Origin: Daucus carota subsp. sativus
Taxonomy: Eukaryota > Streptophyta > Magnoliopsida > Apiales > Apiaceae
Assembly (NCBI RefSeq): GCF_001625215.2
Contig: NC_030384.2
Coordinates: 38,846,390 to 38,910,389 of the forward strand
Reading direction: 5' to 3'
Length of the DNA stretch: 64,000 nt
Below the pieces are notes generated by a model, which was not told the origin of the DNA, made no database searches, and worked only from the letters and a program-made list of their open reading frames with translations. Positions 12,391-24,171 of this stretch are shown piece after piece. The position numbers were made by a program, and so were the translations under genes. The number at the start of each line of letters is the position of its first letter. The stretch's first letter is position 1.

Positions 12391-13847
12391 AAACATCATT
12401 CTTAATTCAATCAACTGTATGCATTACTCTCCGTGCCTGTGGATAAGACCATCCGCTATAAACTTCCCTCAAAACAAACATGGCTTATATATATTAACCA
12501 GTTTTGTCAGATATTGTGGCGTCATAGTCCAGTAGCACAAAAGTGACTCAAGCTTGATTAGGAAAAACACTCTATAAACTCCATCTCCTTTTCCCCCGCC
12601 AATTCATAATCTATTGAAAATGTGACAAGGCACCTCAATTGCTTCTTTTTTCTTCTCCTTCAAGTAGAAAAAATAAAGGTGTAGAAAACAGAAGAAAAGA
12701 AAACGTAGACATACGTACATTCAGTTTCACACACACATGTCAGATATACTAATACATAGAGTCATAGAGTAACTGATAACCTGAAGAAGCTGAGCACTGC
12801 AAAATTTAAGTCCACTTTGGCTCCTCCAAATACATATACAATACATAAAGTACCAGCACCAGTGGCCTACACAAACATGGAAAAAACACATGCCATATTT
12901 TCTGCTACATATTATATCCAAGAATTAACGTGGAGAACCAACACCAAAGCACCTTTAACCACTTTAATCTATGCATAAAGGGCCACTAAATATATCAATG
13001 CAGATAACTGAGCCTTAAATTCTACCATATAGTCAAGTCTGCCTCTACTAGGAACTAAAATAGCTTATCTTTGTTATATTAAATGATCCAATGATCTCGA
13101 AGAGTCGGTTGCTTGACATTTTGACAGGTTAAGTATCATTTTGACAGGTTACGTATGGTAAGGAGGAGTTCCCGGATCAACACCATATTTTGCAGGAAAT
13201 ATCAGATTTTGTAGGTACCCAGTTTTATTGTTTGTGCATTATTTGATATAGAACGTTAAGGAAAGGATGTGTTAGATATTAAATTTTTGACTACTTTACA
13301 AGAATTATATTAATTGTGACAAGAAAACAAAAGATTGGTATGTCACCCATATGAAACTGTTTAGAAAACATTTGACATCAAAGTAAATAGAATGACGCAT
13401 GTAACAAATCTGGTTTGACTGAGAACTCATGTGCTAGATTGCTTAGATCATGGTCTGAACCAACAGGGACATTAATGTTCTCAAAGACTTTTGAGCTGTA
13501 AATTTATTGTTATTGTGCTAAAAATAAACCTTTAGTAGTTGATGACAAAGTTGACTAGATTTATGGATATAATGTGTGTTTTTTCCACTTAATAGCTAGT
13601 ACCAGTGTTTAATCACTTTGATCCAATCACAAAACTCAGATTATCTCTAAACTGCAATTGGAAGCATCACTTACTGAAACTTACTCTGTTAGATCCCATT
13701 TCATAAAAGCTAGAATTACTGTTAGTGTTAGTTGAGATGGTTAATAATTGGAGCATTACTTATTGAAAGTTGATTATAATGAATGCATCTCTATGTAGAA
13801 TCTTTTAAATTGATTCTCTGTATATTATAGAGCGGGTCTCAACTAAA

Positions 13848-13858
13848 GTCCCACATCG
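13848..13858 (+). promoter_or_regulatory. Motif identical to the plant snRNA upstream sequence element (USE)
   Basis: GTCCCACATCG matches the RTCCCACATCG consensus of plant U-snRNA promoters. About 55-140 bp downstream is a structured stretch with a CGAAAATTCG palindrome. I recognise no snRNA there and no clear TATA at the expected spacing. The same motif also occurs near the ends of many plant LTRs, so this may be a retroelement remnant. Confidence 0.3.
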
Positions 13859-15371
13859 TTAAGATAACGAAAATTACATAAGTAGCCAAATAATCCCATC
13901 AGTACGAGGCTTTTGAGTGGAAATGACTCCCGCGTAAGGAAATCAGTCTGAAGGCTCTTTTCTCCGTCCGAAAATTCGTTTCCGAGGAGGACCCCTTAGG
14001 TGTTGCCTATAATTGTTTATATAAGTTGTTCAAATTATATTTGAACTTCACCACCTACCTAACATTCCCTCAGAAATTGACAGACCAGTCTATATGTATG
14101 CACTGAGTTGCTGTTATTCCACGGAGTCGGTGACCTGCCTGATCCCGTGATTCTTTTGAGTTTCTAATAACACACCTACGTTACTTTCTTTGTTTTACTC
14201 CTTGACTCTTTGCACCAGTTTTATTTTGGCGATTTATGCGAATACGATGGTTCACTTGTTATATTTTCGGTATTGCCAGATGCTAACACCAAATATACTG
14301 GCTACTTTGAGGTCCCAACAAAAATCATCTACACAAAAACAAAGGTGCCTAATATTCAAATATTTATCTTTAATTTATATTCAATGGAATCTATTCCAAA
14401 ACTCCTTAGTTGTGACTTGTAAGAGTGGTATATACGTTAGATTAGCTTTTCTTGAATTCAGTAGGTGCTATTAGGGACAAATTTAGGTCCTTGGCTAATT
14501 TTTTTAAACGTAAAAATAAGATATAACATAATTGTGTATATTACGGAAATAAAACCTCTTTTTATTTGAGAAATTTATGGAAATATAACTTGAAATATTT
14601 GATGTTGGACGAAATTGGTAATAATTTTGAAGCCCGAAAACAATAAATAAATATGGTACTAAAGAAACTAATTTAACAATTTATTCTTTGTTCGATTTAT
14701 TTAGAGTTTATGGATATTCTCCGCTGACTAATATATGAAAAAAGTTGTATTATCTTACATGATTAGGGGAATAGAAGGTCCTGCACGAAGAAGCTCTCTT
14801 CTCGGGCCATCCTAATCCGGGCATCATTACAGAATAAAGATGGGATTCTCCGAACAGAGAATGTGCTGAATAATACACATTATTATATTCACAAATTATT
14901 TTGGTATATCTTTTTTACTGTGGGGTCGGGACAGCACATAACGCAGACGCACCACCCACCTTCCACGTCTCTCCGTTGGGTTTTTAATCGGAAAATTTAA
15001 GCGTGATTAGCCAGGCTAAGTGTCCGGTTTATATCGTATGAAGAATGACTCAGGTAATTGGAGCTCAAATCAGTCATGCAATAGATGCTGGCAAATTATT
15101 ACAAATTATATTCATACATTCTTCTGGTTCCGAAAAATTCCGTGTTATTTTTGTACTGTATAAATGGTGATTTTATCGTGAAATTCACATTGTGTTGAAA
15201 TTGTTTATATGAAAGCGCTGAGATATTGAAGCAAATTTAAAAAAAATTTGTGTTAATTATGGTCAGGATAACTCATCAGAAGAATTAAATGTACCTGATT
15301 AAGATAATTATTATAAATCTAGAATCTACTAAAAGTAGTTTTAATGATAACTAAAAATAAAATATATGTTA

Positions 15372-15590
15372 CTCTCTCCATTTTACCACTAATTTTAATA
15401 CATTTTTCTTAATTGTTTGCACACATTTAAGATTTTTATAAAGTGTAATTTTACAAGTGTTTATTTATGTTGAATAATTATTAAAATATTATTATTATCA
15501 GGTGAAACAATTAAACTAAAATTATATAATCTTATAAAATTTTAAAATTACAGATTTTTATTTTATTTTAAAATATCAACATGGAGGGAG
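15372..15590. mobile_element. Stowaway-type MITE (degenerate)
   Basis: 219 bp from CTCTCTCCATTTTACCACTA to ACATGGAGGGAG, with TA on both sides. TIRs have several mismatches. Confidence 0.7.
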
Positions 15591-16441
15591 TAATATTATT
15601 CGTTTTGGATCATGATAAGTCAGCACACATTTGTTTTTGAACTTTTCATGAAAGACATTATATTAATAAATTTTTTTGATTATTTATACTCAAGACAATT
15701 TTTTTTTCTCGATATAATATCGAGGTTAACACTGATCATTGATCAATATATTCTCTGAAAAAATCAAGTCTAAAATTGAATTGAAACTCAACTCAACAAC
15801 AAGCCTCAATCATTGTTAAACGCAACCAAAACCGAACATCAAATGAGTCAAAAACAAGTAGAATTCACACCACATATCTCCTCACACTTGAACACATGCA
15901 TTGCACAAGTCAACAAACCACTCAAAAGAGTAAAGACTATCAAAATATAAAAATAGCAAGCTCCACTACCACATAAGTTACCCATCACATTTCCCAACAC
16001 TAATATCATCCCACACCACCCCAATCGGTCATATCTTACCTCATGATTCATCAAGGAGGAAGATGAGAGAGTTATGGTCATGCATTCAAAAGTCAATGCT
16101 ACTTCCTCCTTTATTTATTAATTATAATATGATTTCGAAACCTCTGTCAATCTCGGTTGTAATATTAATGGTGCTGCAAGTGCAGGCTGCAGACATGCAA
16201 GTCTTTGGATTGCGGAAGATTGTACATTATCACACAAGGATAATGTCAATCCTGAAGATCAACCACGTAGCACTTGATCACTTTTTTACATGTACTCTCT
16301 GGTGTAGTTAGATAGCGTATCTACTTTTCAACTTAGTTTCGAGTTGGGGAATAATCATGGTTCGGATGTGGTCCTTTTTGGGTTACCTGTACAACTTCTA
16401 CAGGTATGGTCGCGCGCACCGGAACTACTTTCACACACTCA

Positions 16442-16817
16442 GAGCAAGTTCAACAGTGTCCTAGTTGAAGCCCTAAATATAATATAAAAAATTATGTCCT
16501 AGTAGTTTAGGACATATTCAACCAACTTCAACTCCAACAATGTGCCTTATTTTCTCTATTTGTTTAATATTTTATTATTGAAAGTTCACTTTTTTCATTA
16601 AAACATAATAGAAAGTAGAGAGAGAAAGAGGGTGTAGATAGATATTTATTATAAAATATGAGATAGGGCAAGGAGAGAGAGTGCCTCAAAAATAAGGCTT
16701 GATAGAGTTGTCCTAGTGATATAAGGCATCACTCAGACATTGTTGGAGCAGTTTTTTTTATCAAATGCCCTAAATTTTAACTTAGGACAACAATTTGAGG
16801 CACTCTTGGACTTGCTC
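16442..16817. mobile_element. Tourist/PIF-Harbinger-like MITE
   Basis: 376 bp with terminal inverted repeats GAGCAAGTTCAACAGTG and CACTCTTGGACTTGCTC and a 3-bp TCA on each side. A 3-bp target duplication and GAGCAAGTCCAA-type ends fit the PIF/Harbinger group. Confidence 0.72.
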
Positions 16818-17456
16818 TCAGACCTGGATTCTTGTTGCTTTAATTTGTGTGAGCTTTGTGTGTAAATATTCTTTGACAAGGATGATTGTGGACTTGATCC
16901 GCGACTTCACATGCTCGTATACATGCACGTATGTGTAATTAATCGTAATCGCGCCTACTACCTATATTCGACCAACATTCGTTGATTTGAGTGATGGTTC
17001 GCTAATTCCAGTGATGGGTCATGGTATTAAACAAAGAGTATATGTGTTGAGAATAAAAATTTAAATAAGCAAACATCAGGAGATCTAAGCGGTGTTTTTC
17101 AAGTCGGGGTTCCGAGAGTTTAGCCGTATTGTTTGTGTAAAATATTTACAAGTCAACTTTTGGTTTATAAATCAGAGTTTGAAAATTTAAGAATCCTAAA
17201 TTTTTGAGTTATTTATTTTTATTATTGAAATTTAATTTTCAAAATTTATATAACTATTTTAAAAGATAAATTATAATATCTTATTATTATTAACAATTTT
17301 TATATTTAATAGTTTGTAAATATCAAATTGAGACGTATAAAACAAAAACTAATTTTTACTTATAAACATTTGTAAGTATTAATTACTTATTTTAAGTTAA
17401 GTCCGATGCCTCTCAGTAAAACAGGTAAAATCAGCCACGAGGGATCATCGGATGTA

Positions 17457-17706
17457 CTCCCTCCGTTTTCTTTTTCTTTTGGTGTCGGTACTGTTCATGA
17501 CATGAGACAAATTACTAATTAACATCTAATCTATCAAACTAAATATAGTCATGAGTGATTTTGTTGGATTTGTATTTACGAGTACTTTAGTACGGTGAAG
17601 TTTTTATATTTAATGCTAATACGAAACTGAAAATATTAACGATAAAAAATGTGTGTTGACAAACGTGAAAAACATAAACAAGAAAAGTATTTAGAGATAG
17701 AAGGAG
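17457..17706. mobile_element. Stowaway-type MITE (degenerate)
   Basis: 250 bp from CTCCCTCCGTTTTC to AGAGATAGAAGGAG, with TA at 17455-17456 and 17707-17708. Confidence 0.68.
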
Positions 17707-17743
17707 TAACTGCTTAGGACTGGTAAAAGAACATGTTACGTAG

Positions 17744-18035
17744 TGGGTGTTTGGCAACATGAGCTTATGGCTTATTTACAAAAGAAGTGGGCTTCAACTT
17801 TTCCTGGAGTGTTTGGCTAGCAATTAGAAGCACTTAAAAAGGTGCTTGAGAAGCCAGAAAAATAAGCTAGAAAAGTTAGCTTTTTTTTTTTGATTTCAAG
17901 CTTCTTTGTAACTTATAAGTTACGGGTATCCAAACACTTTTTGAAACTTATAAGTCTAAACCAACTTTTCATTTATAATCCATTTCTTTACTTTAAGCAA
18001 TAAGTCACTTCTTTTAACTACAGCCAAACGGCCCC
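17744..18035. mobile_element. hAT-like MITE (GGGTGTTTGGC ends)
   Basis: Starts TGGGTGTTTGGCAAC and ends GCCAAACGGCCCC. Inner sequences are partly inverted (AAGTTAGC and AACTTATAAGT blocks). Such ends are typical of plant hAT MITEs. A clean 8-bp duplication is not visible. Confidence 0.5.
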
Positions 18036-18151
18036 GTAGTTTTTTCTAGGAATATGTTAAACAACTCAAATTTTCAAAGCCAACACAGATTTTATAGTTT
18101 ATATATTGGGATTTTTTTAAAAAAATTTGCTTTTAGTTTCCAAAAAAAAAA

Positions 18152-19234
18152 GAGTAATGCTGGGCGTACAGAAAAGAATACAGAAATTGATACAGAATGA
18201 CGTGGATTCCACTCACGTATGTATTCTGGTGTTCTTTTTCTTTTAACTTTGTACTCCTAATCCACTCACGTATGTATTCTGGTGTTCTTTTTCTTTTAAC
18301 TTTGTACTCCGCTAGGTTGTGCTTGTTTTAATTTTGAGTTTTAAATGCACTGTTACTTTTTGCTATACACATAATTATATATTTAATCATTTTTTATTCT
18401 TTTATCTTAAAATATATTTCTCTTTTATTTTTACTTTCCGATATATTTATTATATGTGTATTATTATTTTTATAATTTGACATTTTTTTCTTCTATTTAA
18501 ATTTTTTAAAATATAGAATAAACAAGTTCCGTATAATATATATTAAATATATTTGTTAATTAAAAGAAATACAATATATCGTATACAAAATTTACAAATA
18601 TATACATTCCAATCAAAATTTATTCAAATTAATATCTTTAAAAATGATTAAATATTTAAAAGTGATGTATAAAAAAAACTGTTGACCAAATATAAAATTC
18701 ACAAAAGAATTGACAAATTTTAATTTAAAAATATTTATATTTATATTTATTTTGTATTTGATAAAAATTAAAATAGTACGAAAAATTTCATGTATCCCAC
18801 ATACTTCCTCCATGTATTTATTTGCACATATTTCGAGACTCATATATAGTATAACTTCACGATATAATTTTAAAATAAATATTTAAAATATGTTAAATAT
18901 AAAAGAAACTAGTCCGGTACAAAAGTATATTAAATAAAAATCTAACTTTAAGAGATAATAGTATATACATAATAAATGTATCGGATAATAGAAATTAGAA
19001 AGATGGATATCAAAGCTATAATACAATATGTTTTTCTATTTAAAAAAAGGTTAATAAGTAATTAAATATATAACTGTGTGTATAACAAAAAGTGACAATA
19101 GATTTAAAACTCAAAGTTAAAAAGAGCACAGCTGAGTACAAAGTTAAAAGAAAAGAACAGAAAAGAACCGTAAGTGGAATCCACGTCATTCTGTACCAAT
19201 TTCTGTATCGCTTTCTGTGGACCTAGCATTACTC
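18152..19234. mobile_element. Long-TIR non-autonomous element (Mutator-like)
   Basis: About 1.08 kb with inverted repeats running at least 100 bp inward. GAGTAATGCTGGGCGTACAG pairs with the inverse of CTGTGGACCTAGCATTACTC, and both arms carry the block TGACGTGGATTCCACT in opposite orientation. The insert sits in an A-run (10 A on the left, 11 A on the right), which hides the target duplication but fits a 9-10 bp one. The interior is AT-rich with no recognisable transposase. Confidence 0.75.
18209..18311. repeat. 53-bp tandem duplication in left arm of the long-TIR element
   Basis: CCACTCACGTATGTATTCTG and the following GTGTTCTTTTTCTTTTAACT occur twice with a 53-bp period (starts 18209 and 18262). 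The right arm has a single copy. Confidence 0.9.
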
Positions 19235-20277
19235 AAAAAAAAAAATTTGCTTTTAGTATTAACCGAGATAAATCTATAATCATACGAGGAAGATTAAAGT
19301 AAAACAACATATACAGTAACATGGGACGGAAGTATAATTTCCAAAAGAAAAGAAAGGAAATATGGAAGCTGAAACTAGTACTGAATGAAGCAGTGCGTCA
19401 GCATTATTATATTAATAAGTACTCACAACATAGAAAAATATATACTCCAATTCGTGTGAAATAAGAAAGAATAAATGAGGACCTGCCACGGGAAAACATT
19501 ATCAAATGATTAAATGACGCGTATGTTTGAAGTTGGAGGTACTGTTGGTTTTTATTCTCCATTATATTTGTTTTGCATCTTATAGATAGATATAGAGATA
19601 TGAGATGAGATGCGATTTGTTTTGTTTTTTATTTAATTGAAGCATAAGTATTTCTTTCTTTTTCCGCTTTTTCTTTTTGTTTAGGGGAATAAAAACATCT
19701 TTCAATTCCAATAAAAAGATGGGAGATCGGACAAAAACTCCTTCCAATTTAACAAATTAATAATATTTTAAATGATAATTAACATTTTTCTTATAACTTC
19801 AGTTGAGTTACAGTTGATCCACATTGTAGCATGCGCCATTTAAATAACAAAAACATAATGCATGGGAATGGCATATATCATTTTTTTACTTTCATTATGT
19901 ATTAGCAATTACTGAATTTATTTTGCCAATCAAAATGAAAAATCGTATTACTATATTTACTTCTCAAAAAGTCCCACTATATTTATAAAATGATCGAGTA
20001 AATTTAAAATGATCATATCGCTCGTCTATCGCTTGTCGTTATAAAGAGTCGTTGAAACGATATATTGAAAACATGTACTCTGTTTTATCACATTCCATTT
20101 TGCAGCATCATTTGATACAATCTCGTAAAATTTTCTATCACTAAATCAAAACCAACACTTCCCGAAAGAGAAAACAGACACTTTCTCGTCAAGAATAGCA
20201 AACAAATTGAACTTGTAAATTGAAATTTCAAATAAAATTTAGATTTAAAAATGCAATGACCGCTTATGAAATTTAAA
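19235..20277. other. AT-rich intergenic stretch
   Basis: No gene, structured repeat or transposon terminus recognised on either strand. Confidence 0.4.
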
Positions 20278-20660
20278 AGCAACTCCAATGGTGTTACCTA
20301 TTTTGAACCCCTAAAATATATATATTAATGGTTACTTAAAATATAGGTAATCAAAATGTTGTTTTACTTCAACGGTATTCCCTATAATCATCCTTATATT
20401 TGAAAAAAATAATATTTTATTAGAACTTCTACAATGATGGGGAGATAAAAAAAGGGAGGGAAAATGAAAAATGAAAGAAAATGAGAGAGGGAGATGAGGT
20501 GGAAGAAATAGGGGCTTAATTTTCTATCTCCTTGTTTTCTCTCACCTAAAAGTTTTAGGTAAGGAAAGGAGGGTTGGAGTGAACAATTTTTACTTAAATC
20601 TCTATTCTTGTCCACATAAGCTCATTAGAGATAAGAGAGATAATCCCTTGGAGTGCTCTA
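20278..20660. mobile_element. Tourist-like MITE
   Basis: Ends AGCAACTCCAATGGTGTTAC and ATCCCTTGGAGTGCTCT are imperfect inverted repeats (AGCANCTCCAANGG type). The interior holds a purine-rich/pyrimidine-rich inverted section. Same general end type as 16442-16817. Confidence 0.55.
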
Positions 20661-23164
20661 AGAAGCTCCACTCGAATTAAAGAAAAACCAGAAGTTCTAA
20701 TGATCTGATTAGAAAAAGTGAAACAAACAAGTAATATAGGAAGAAATGCTTACGACCACTTCACAAGATAAATTTATAATATTTTATATTATATTAATAA
20801 ATTTTTATTCAATAATTATAAATATCAAAAAATTATCCGAATACAGAAAATTTAAAAATTAATTTTTATTTATAAAATTTTCTTTCTTATAAATAATAAA
20901 CATTTTTTAAGTTAAGGCAAACAACCTCTTAATCTTGCGTTAGTCATCAAGTGAAACTTATACCCCCTCGTGTTGTTTTCCTTATTTTCTGTTAGGTCGT
21001 TACTCGTTTGTAATAATAAAAAATTGTTTTTACAATTACTTTTATAAATTATAATAATTATTATATACTGCTTTCAAGAAAACAAATTTAGAATAAGTAC
21101 TTTTTATTACATAGTTAAAATATTTTAAAATATATGTTAAAAAGTTAAATAATTTATAAGACAACACTTCCGGTTATTTAAGTTCACTGTTTGCACGTAT
21201 TTTGAGAAACCTATAAAATATGTTAAAGCGAATTTTGAATAGTTTGATAAATTATTTTCCGAAGATTTACCAATTGAAGATTACGATTATCTTTTATAAC
21301 GATAATACTAACAATGACATTGCTCTTTTTGTCCTTTTTTTTTTATGTCTATTGGATTTTTTACATGAGATTTTTAATGTAATGAACACATTATTTTGAT
21401 TATTTTTAATAAAATTTTCTTTTTAAATTAGTATATGTAATATCTATTTTATTAATTAAAAATAAATTCAAAAAACAATAATCAAAATTATCTATTTTAT
21501 GCATCTCAGATTTTCTTAACAAATAAAGAATATGCGGAAAGAAACGACAAACTAATAAACATGATTTGAGAGTAAGTATAGGAGATACATTATATATGTC
21601 CTAATTTATAGTTTTTGAGATTTCATAGAAAAAAAATTCTAATGATATTTTAGTGATATTTTATTATTAGGACGAACTTTTCAAGTCTTATCTTAAGTCA
21701 GTTTTCTCTTTGTCATATTTTATATTTTATTATATAAAATTCTCTCTCTCTATTATATATTGTCTTTTTATGATGAGGAAAGTATTCCCTCCTTCTCATT
21801 TAATTGTACGCACTTTAATGTTTCTATAAAATATAGTTCCATGACTTATTTTTAAGATTTTCTATAATTTTCTAAGTAAAAATTTGAAAATCAGATTTTT
21901 TAATATAAAAACAAGTTATTTTGGAGGAGCATTGAATGAGTGCCGCTCCCCGGCTTATACAACTTAGGGGGACAGAGGTAGTTTTAATAATTAAATATTA
22001 ATTATATATTGAGGATAAGACACGTCACTGAAGTTGAAATTAGTTTAATATAATTTAAAAGTATAATTTTATATTATGTTTAAAATTGTTCTATCCATTA
22101 TATTTATTGTAATATCTGCACTTTTGTAATTCTCTGTATCCGAGGCACAAGTTGTGTTGACAATTACGGGAAACTCCACTATATCTCTTTTATATATTAA
22201 AAATCAATGAGTCTCGGCTCTTCAATCATTTTTCTTTTCCACTGCTTTATACACATTTTTTAACCTCATTGCTCAAATCCAATGTAAAAAATTAGATGGG
22301 ACGGAGGGAGTATCTTAGTGGATGTGTGAATTCAGATCTTCTCATCCCTTATTTTTAGCTTCTATTCTCTTCTTCTAACTATTATTTTATAATATGTATT
22401 AGAAAAAAACGCTTTCTCTTCACTTATGTTGTTGGAGATGAGAATAGATATTGATGTCTTAAGTTATTGGGATCTAATATTTTACATTTAATTTGAGTAA
22501 TGAATTAAGATGTTGTGGAGCTGCTTTCAGAACAACTCCAATTATTTAGTTACTTGGAGTCTTATACTAATAATATAAGGAATGTAAGGAAAAAACCACA
22601 TTTCAACCGTATCTTTGTGATTTTCTAAATCATTAAGATCTTATTCTCATTTATTATTTTTAACTAATCTTTCTTCACCTAACTCTTAATTCATAATAAT
22701 TATTAAAAACAAAGTTTTTCTTTATGTTCATTTTTATGATAATGATATTTTTTTAATGATAAAATGTTATTTGAATAATGAATATAAAGAATGTATTGGA
22801 AATGAGAATGTCTAATAAGATCATCTCTAATAGTCTCATATTCAACTCCTAAATATAATGTAAAATATTAAACTTGAGGTTAGCATACTATTAAGAGTGT
22901 GAACTCCAACTATTCTTTTTATATTCACTCCTCACATTGTATTTTATTATAATTTGAATTTAACTTTAACAAAAATTAAATTGGATGAAAGTGAATATGT
23001 ATTATAAAAAATAAGTTAATAGCATGTCGTGACTCTTTGGTAGAGTGACTTAGAATCTATTGGAGTGTTTCTCATCCTCCCAATTTCGATTTGAAAATTT
23101 TATTTAAGAGATTATTGAAGATGTTGTGATGTCTTATATTATTATGATACAATATTTTATATTA
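20661..23164. other. AT-rich, MITE-scarred intergenic stretch
   Basis: Apart from the degenerate Stowaway at 21785-21978 and a solo Stowaway terminus at about 22296-22310 (GGGACGGAGGGAG followed by TA), no gene is supported. Segments near 22520-23075 carry CTCCAAT-type motifs that may be decayed Tourist-like ends. Confidence 0.4.
21785..21978. mobile_element. Degenerate Stowaway-type MITE
   Basis: TTCCCTCCTTCTCATTTAAT at the left and GGGGGACAGAGG followed by TA at the right. The interior shares the AATATAGTT and TTTTTAAGATTTTCT blocks with 7127-7377. Confidence 0.5.
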
Positions 23165-23398
23165 CTCCCTCCGTTTCAAAAAGTATGACGTTTTGACTTT
23201 TTACACACATTTCAAAGTGTTTTGACCAAGCACCTAAAATCATCATTTTTTTAAAAAAAAATTATACTTTAAAATTTTGACTATATACTTTTATTTAAAA
23301 AAATAAAATTTAAAAAATAGTAAATATAAGTACGTGGTCAAAGGACTTTAAACTACGTGCAAAAAGTCAAAACGTCATACATTTTGAAACGGAGGGAG
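23165..23398. mobile_element. Stowaway-type MITE in the SUT promoter
   Basis: 234 bp with near-perfect long TIRs: CTCCCTCCGTTTCAAAA plus an inner GTATGACGTTTTGACTTTTT block, mirrored at the right end; TA duplications at 23163-23164 and 23399-23400. It lies about 150 bp before the SUT TATA box. The well-preserved arms suggest a recent insertion. Confidence 0.9.
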
Positions 23399-23550
23399 TA
23401 AAATTTAGTAATGAATTAAGATACAGATCGGAGATACTTTAATAAAACAAAAGTAAGAAAGGGGTAATGTACGTTACCAAAGACAAGTGGGATATAACGG
23501 ATAACATTTTTACTGTACTGAGTTTCCCAATACAATGCCGCCAAAATCCT

Positions 23551-23558
23551 TATAAATA
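23551..23558 (+). promoter_or_regulatory. TATA box of SUT
   Basis: TATAAATA about 150 bp before the ATG. The leader that follows contains a pyrimidine tract (CCTCCC and CTCTCT runs, about 23601-23640). Confidence 0.6.
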
Positions 23559-23704
23559 CCTCACATCTCTCCTTCTGTTTCCTCACTCTCACACCTAACT
23601 ATCCTCCCTCCCTCCCCCTCACTCTCTCTATCTCTCTCCCATCACCCTCACCACAAAACACACACAAACAAAACCATAAACAGATAAAATCAAATTAAAT
23701 AATC

Positions 23705-24137
23705 ATGGAGAACGGTACGAAGGAATTAAACAAGCCGCAACCACCGTCCTCCGCTGCCATGCAGCTCCAAACGCCAGTCCAAAAAATCCCAACCGCCACG
23801 TGGAAACTCGTCCTCGTCGCTGCCATCGCCGCCGGGGTCCAGTTCGGGTGGGCCCTCCAGCTCTCCTTACTCACCCCTTACGTCCAACTCCTCGGCATCC
23901 CTCACAAATGGGCCGCCTACATCTGGCTCTGCGGCCCAATCTCCGGCATGCTAGTCCAGCCCATCGTCGGCTACTACAGTGACCACTGCCAATCCTCCTT
24001 CGGCCGGAGACGCCCCTTCATCGCCTCCGGCGCCGGATGCGTCGCCATCTCCGTCATCCTCATCGGCTTCGCCGCCGACATAGGCTACAAAGCCGGCGAC
24101 GACATGTCCAAAACGCTCAAGCCTCGCGCAGTCACCG

Positions 24138-24171
<34 letters not shown>

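Larger units (their letters stand above)
11070..15371. other. Intergenic region downstream of KDSI
   Basis: KDSI 3' UTR, then AT-rich DNA with a SINE-like fragment near 12236-12390, a short 21-bp tandem repeat near 13115-13155 (TTTTGACAGGTTA core), and an isolated snRNA-USE-like motif at 13848-13858. The longest open frame (11746-12174, minus) resembles no family I know. No exon is supported. Confidence 0.45.

Noticed and set aside
15848..16311. Overlapping 82-aa frames on both strands
   Set aside because: No motif, no homologue recognised, and a chance overlap of opposite frames.
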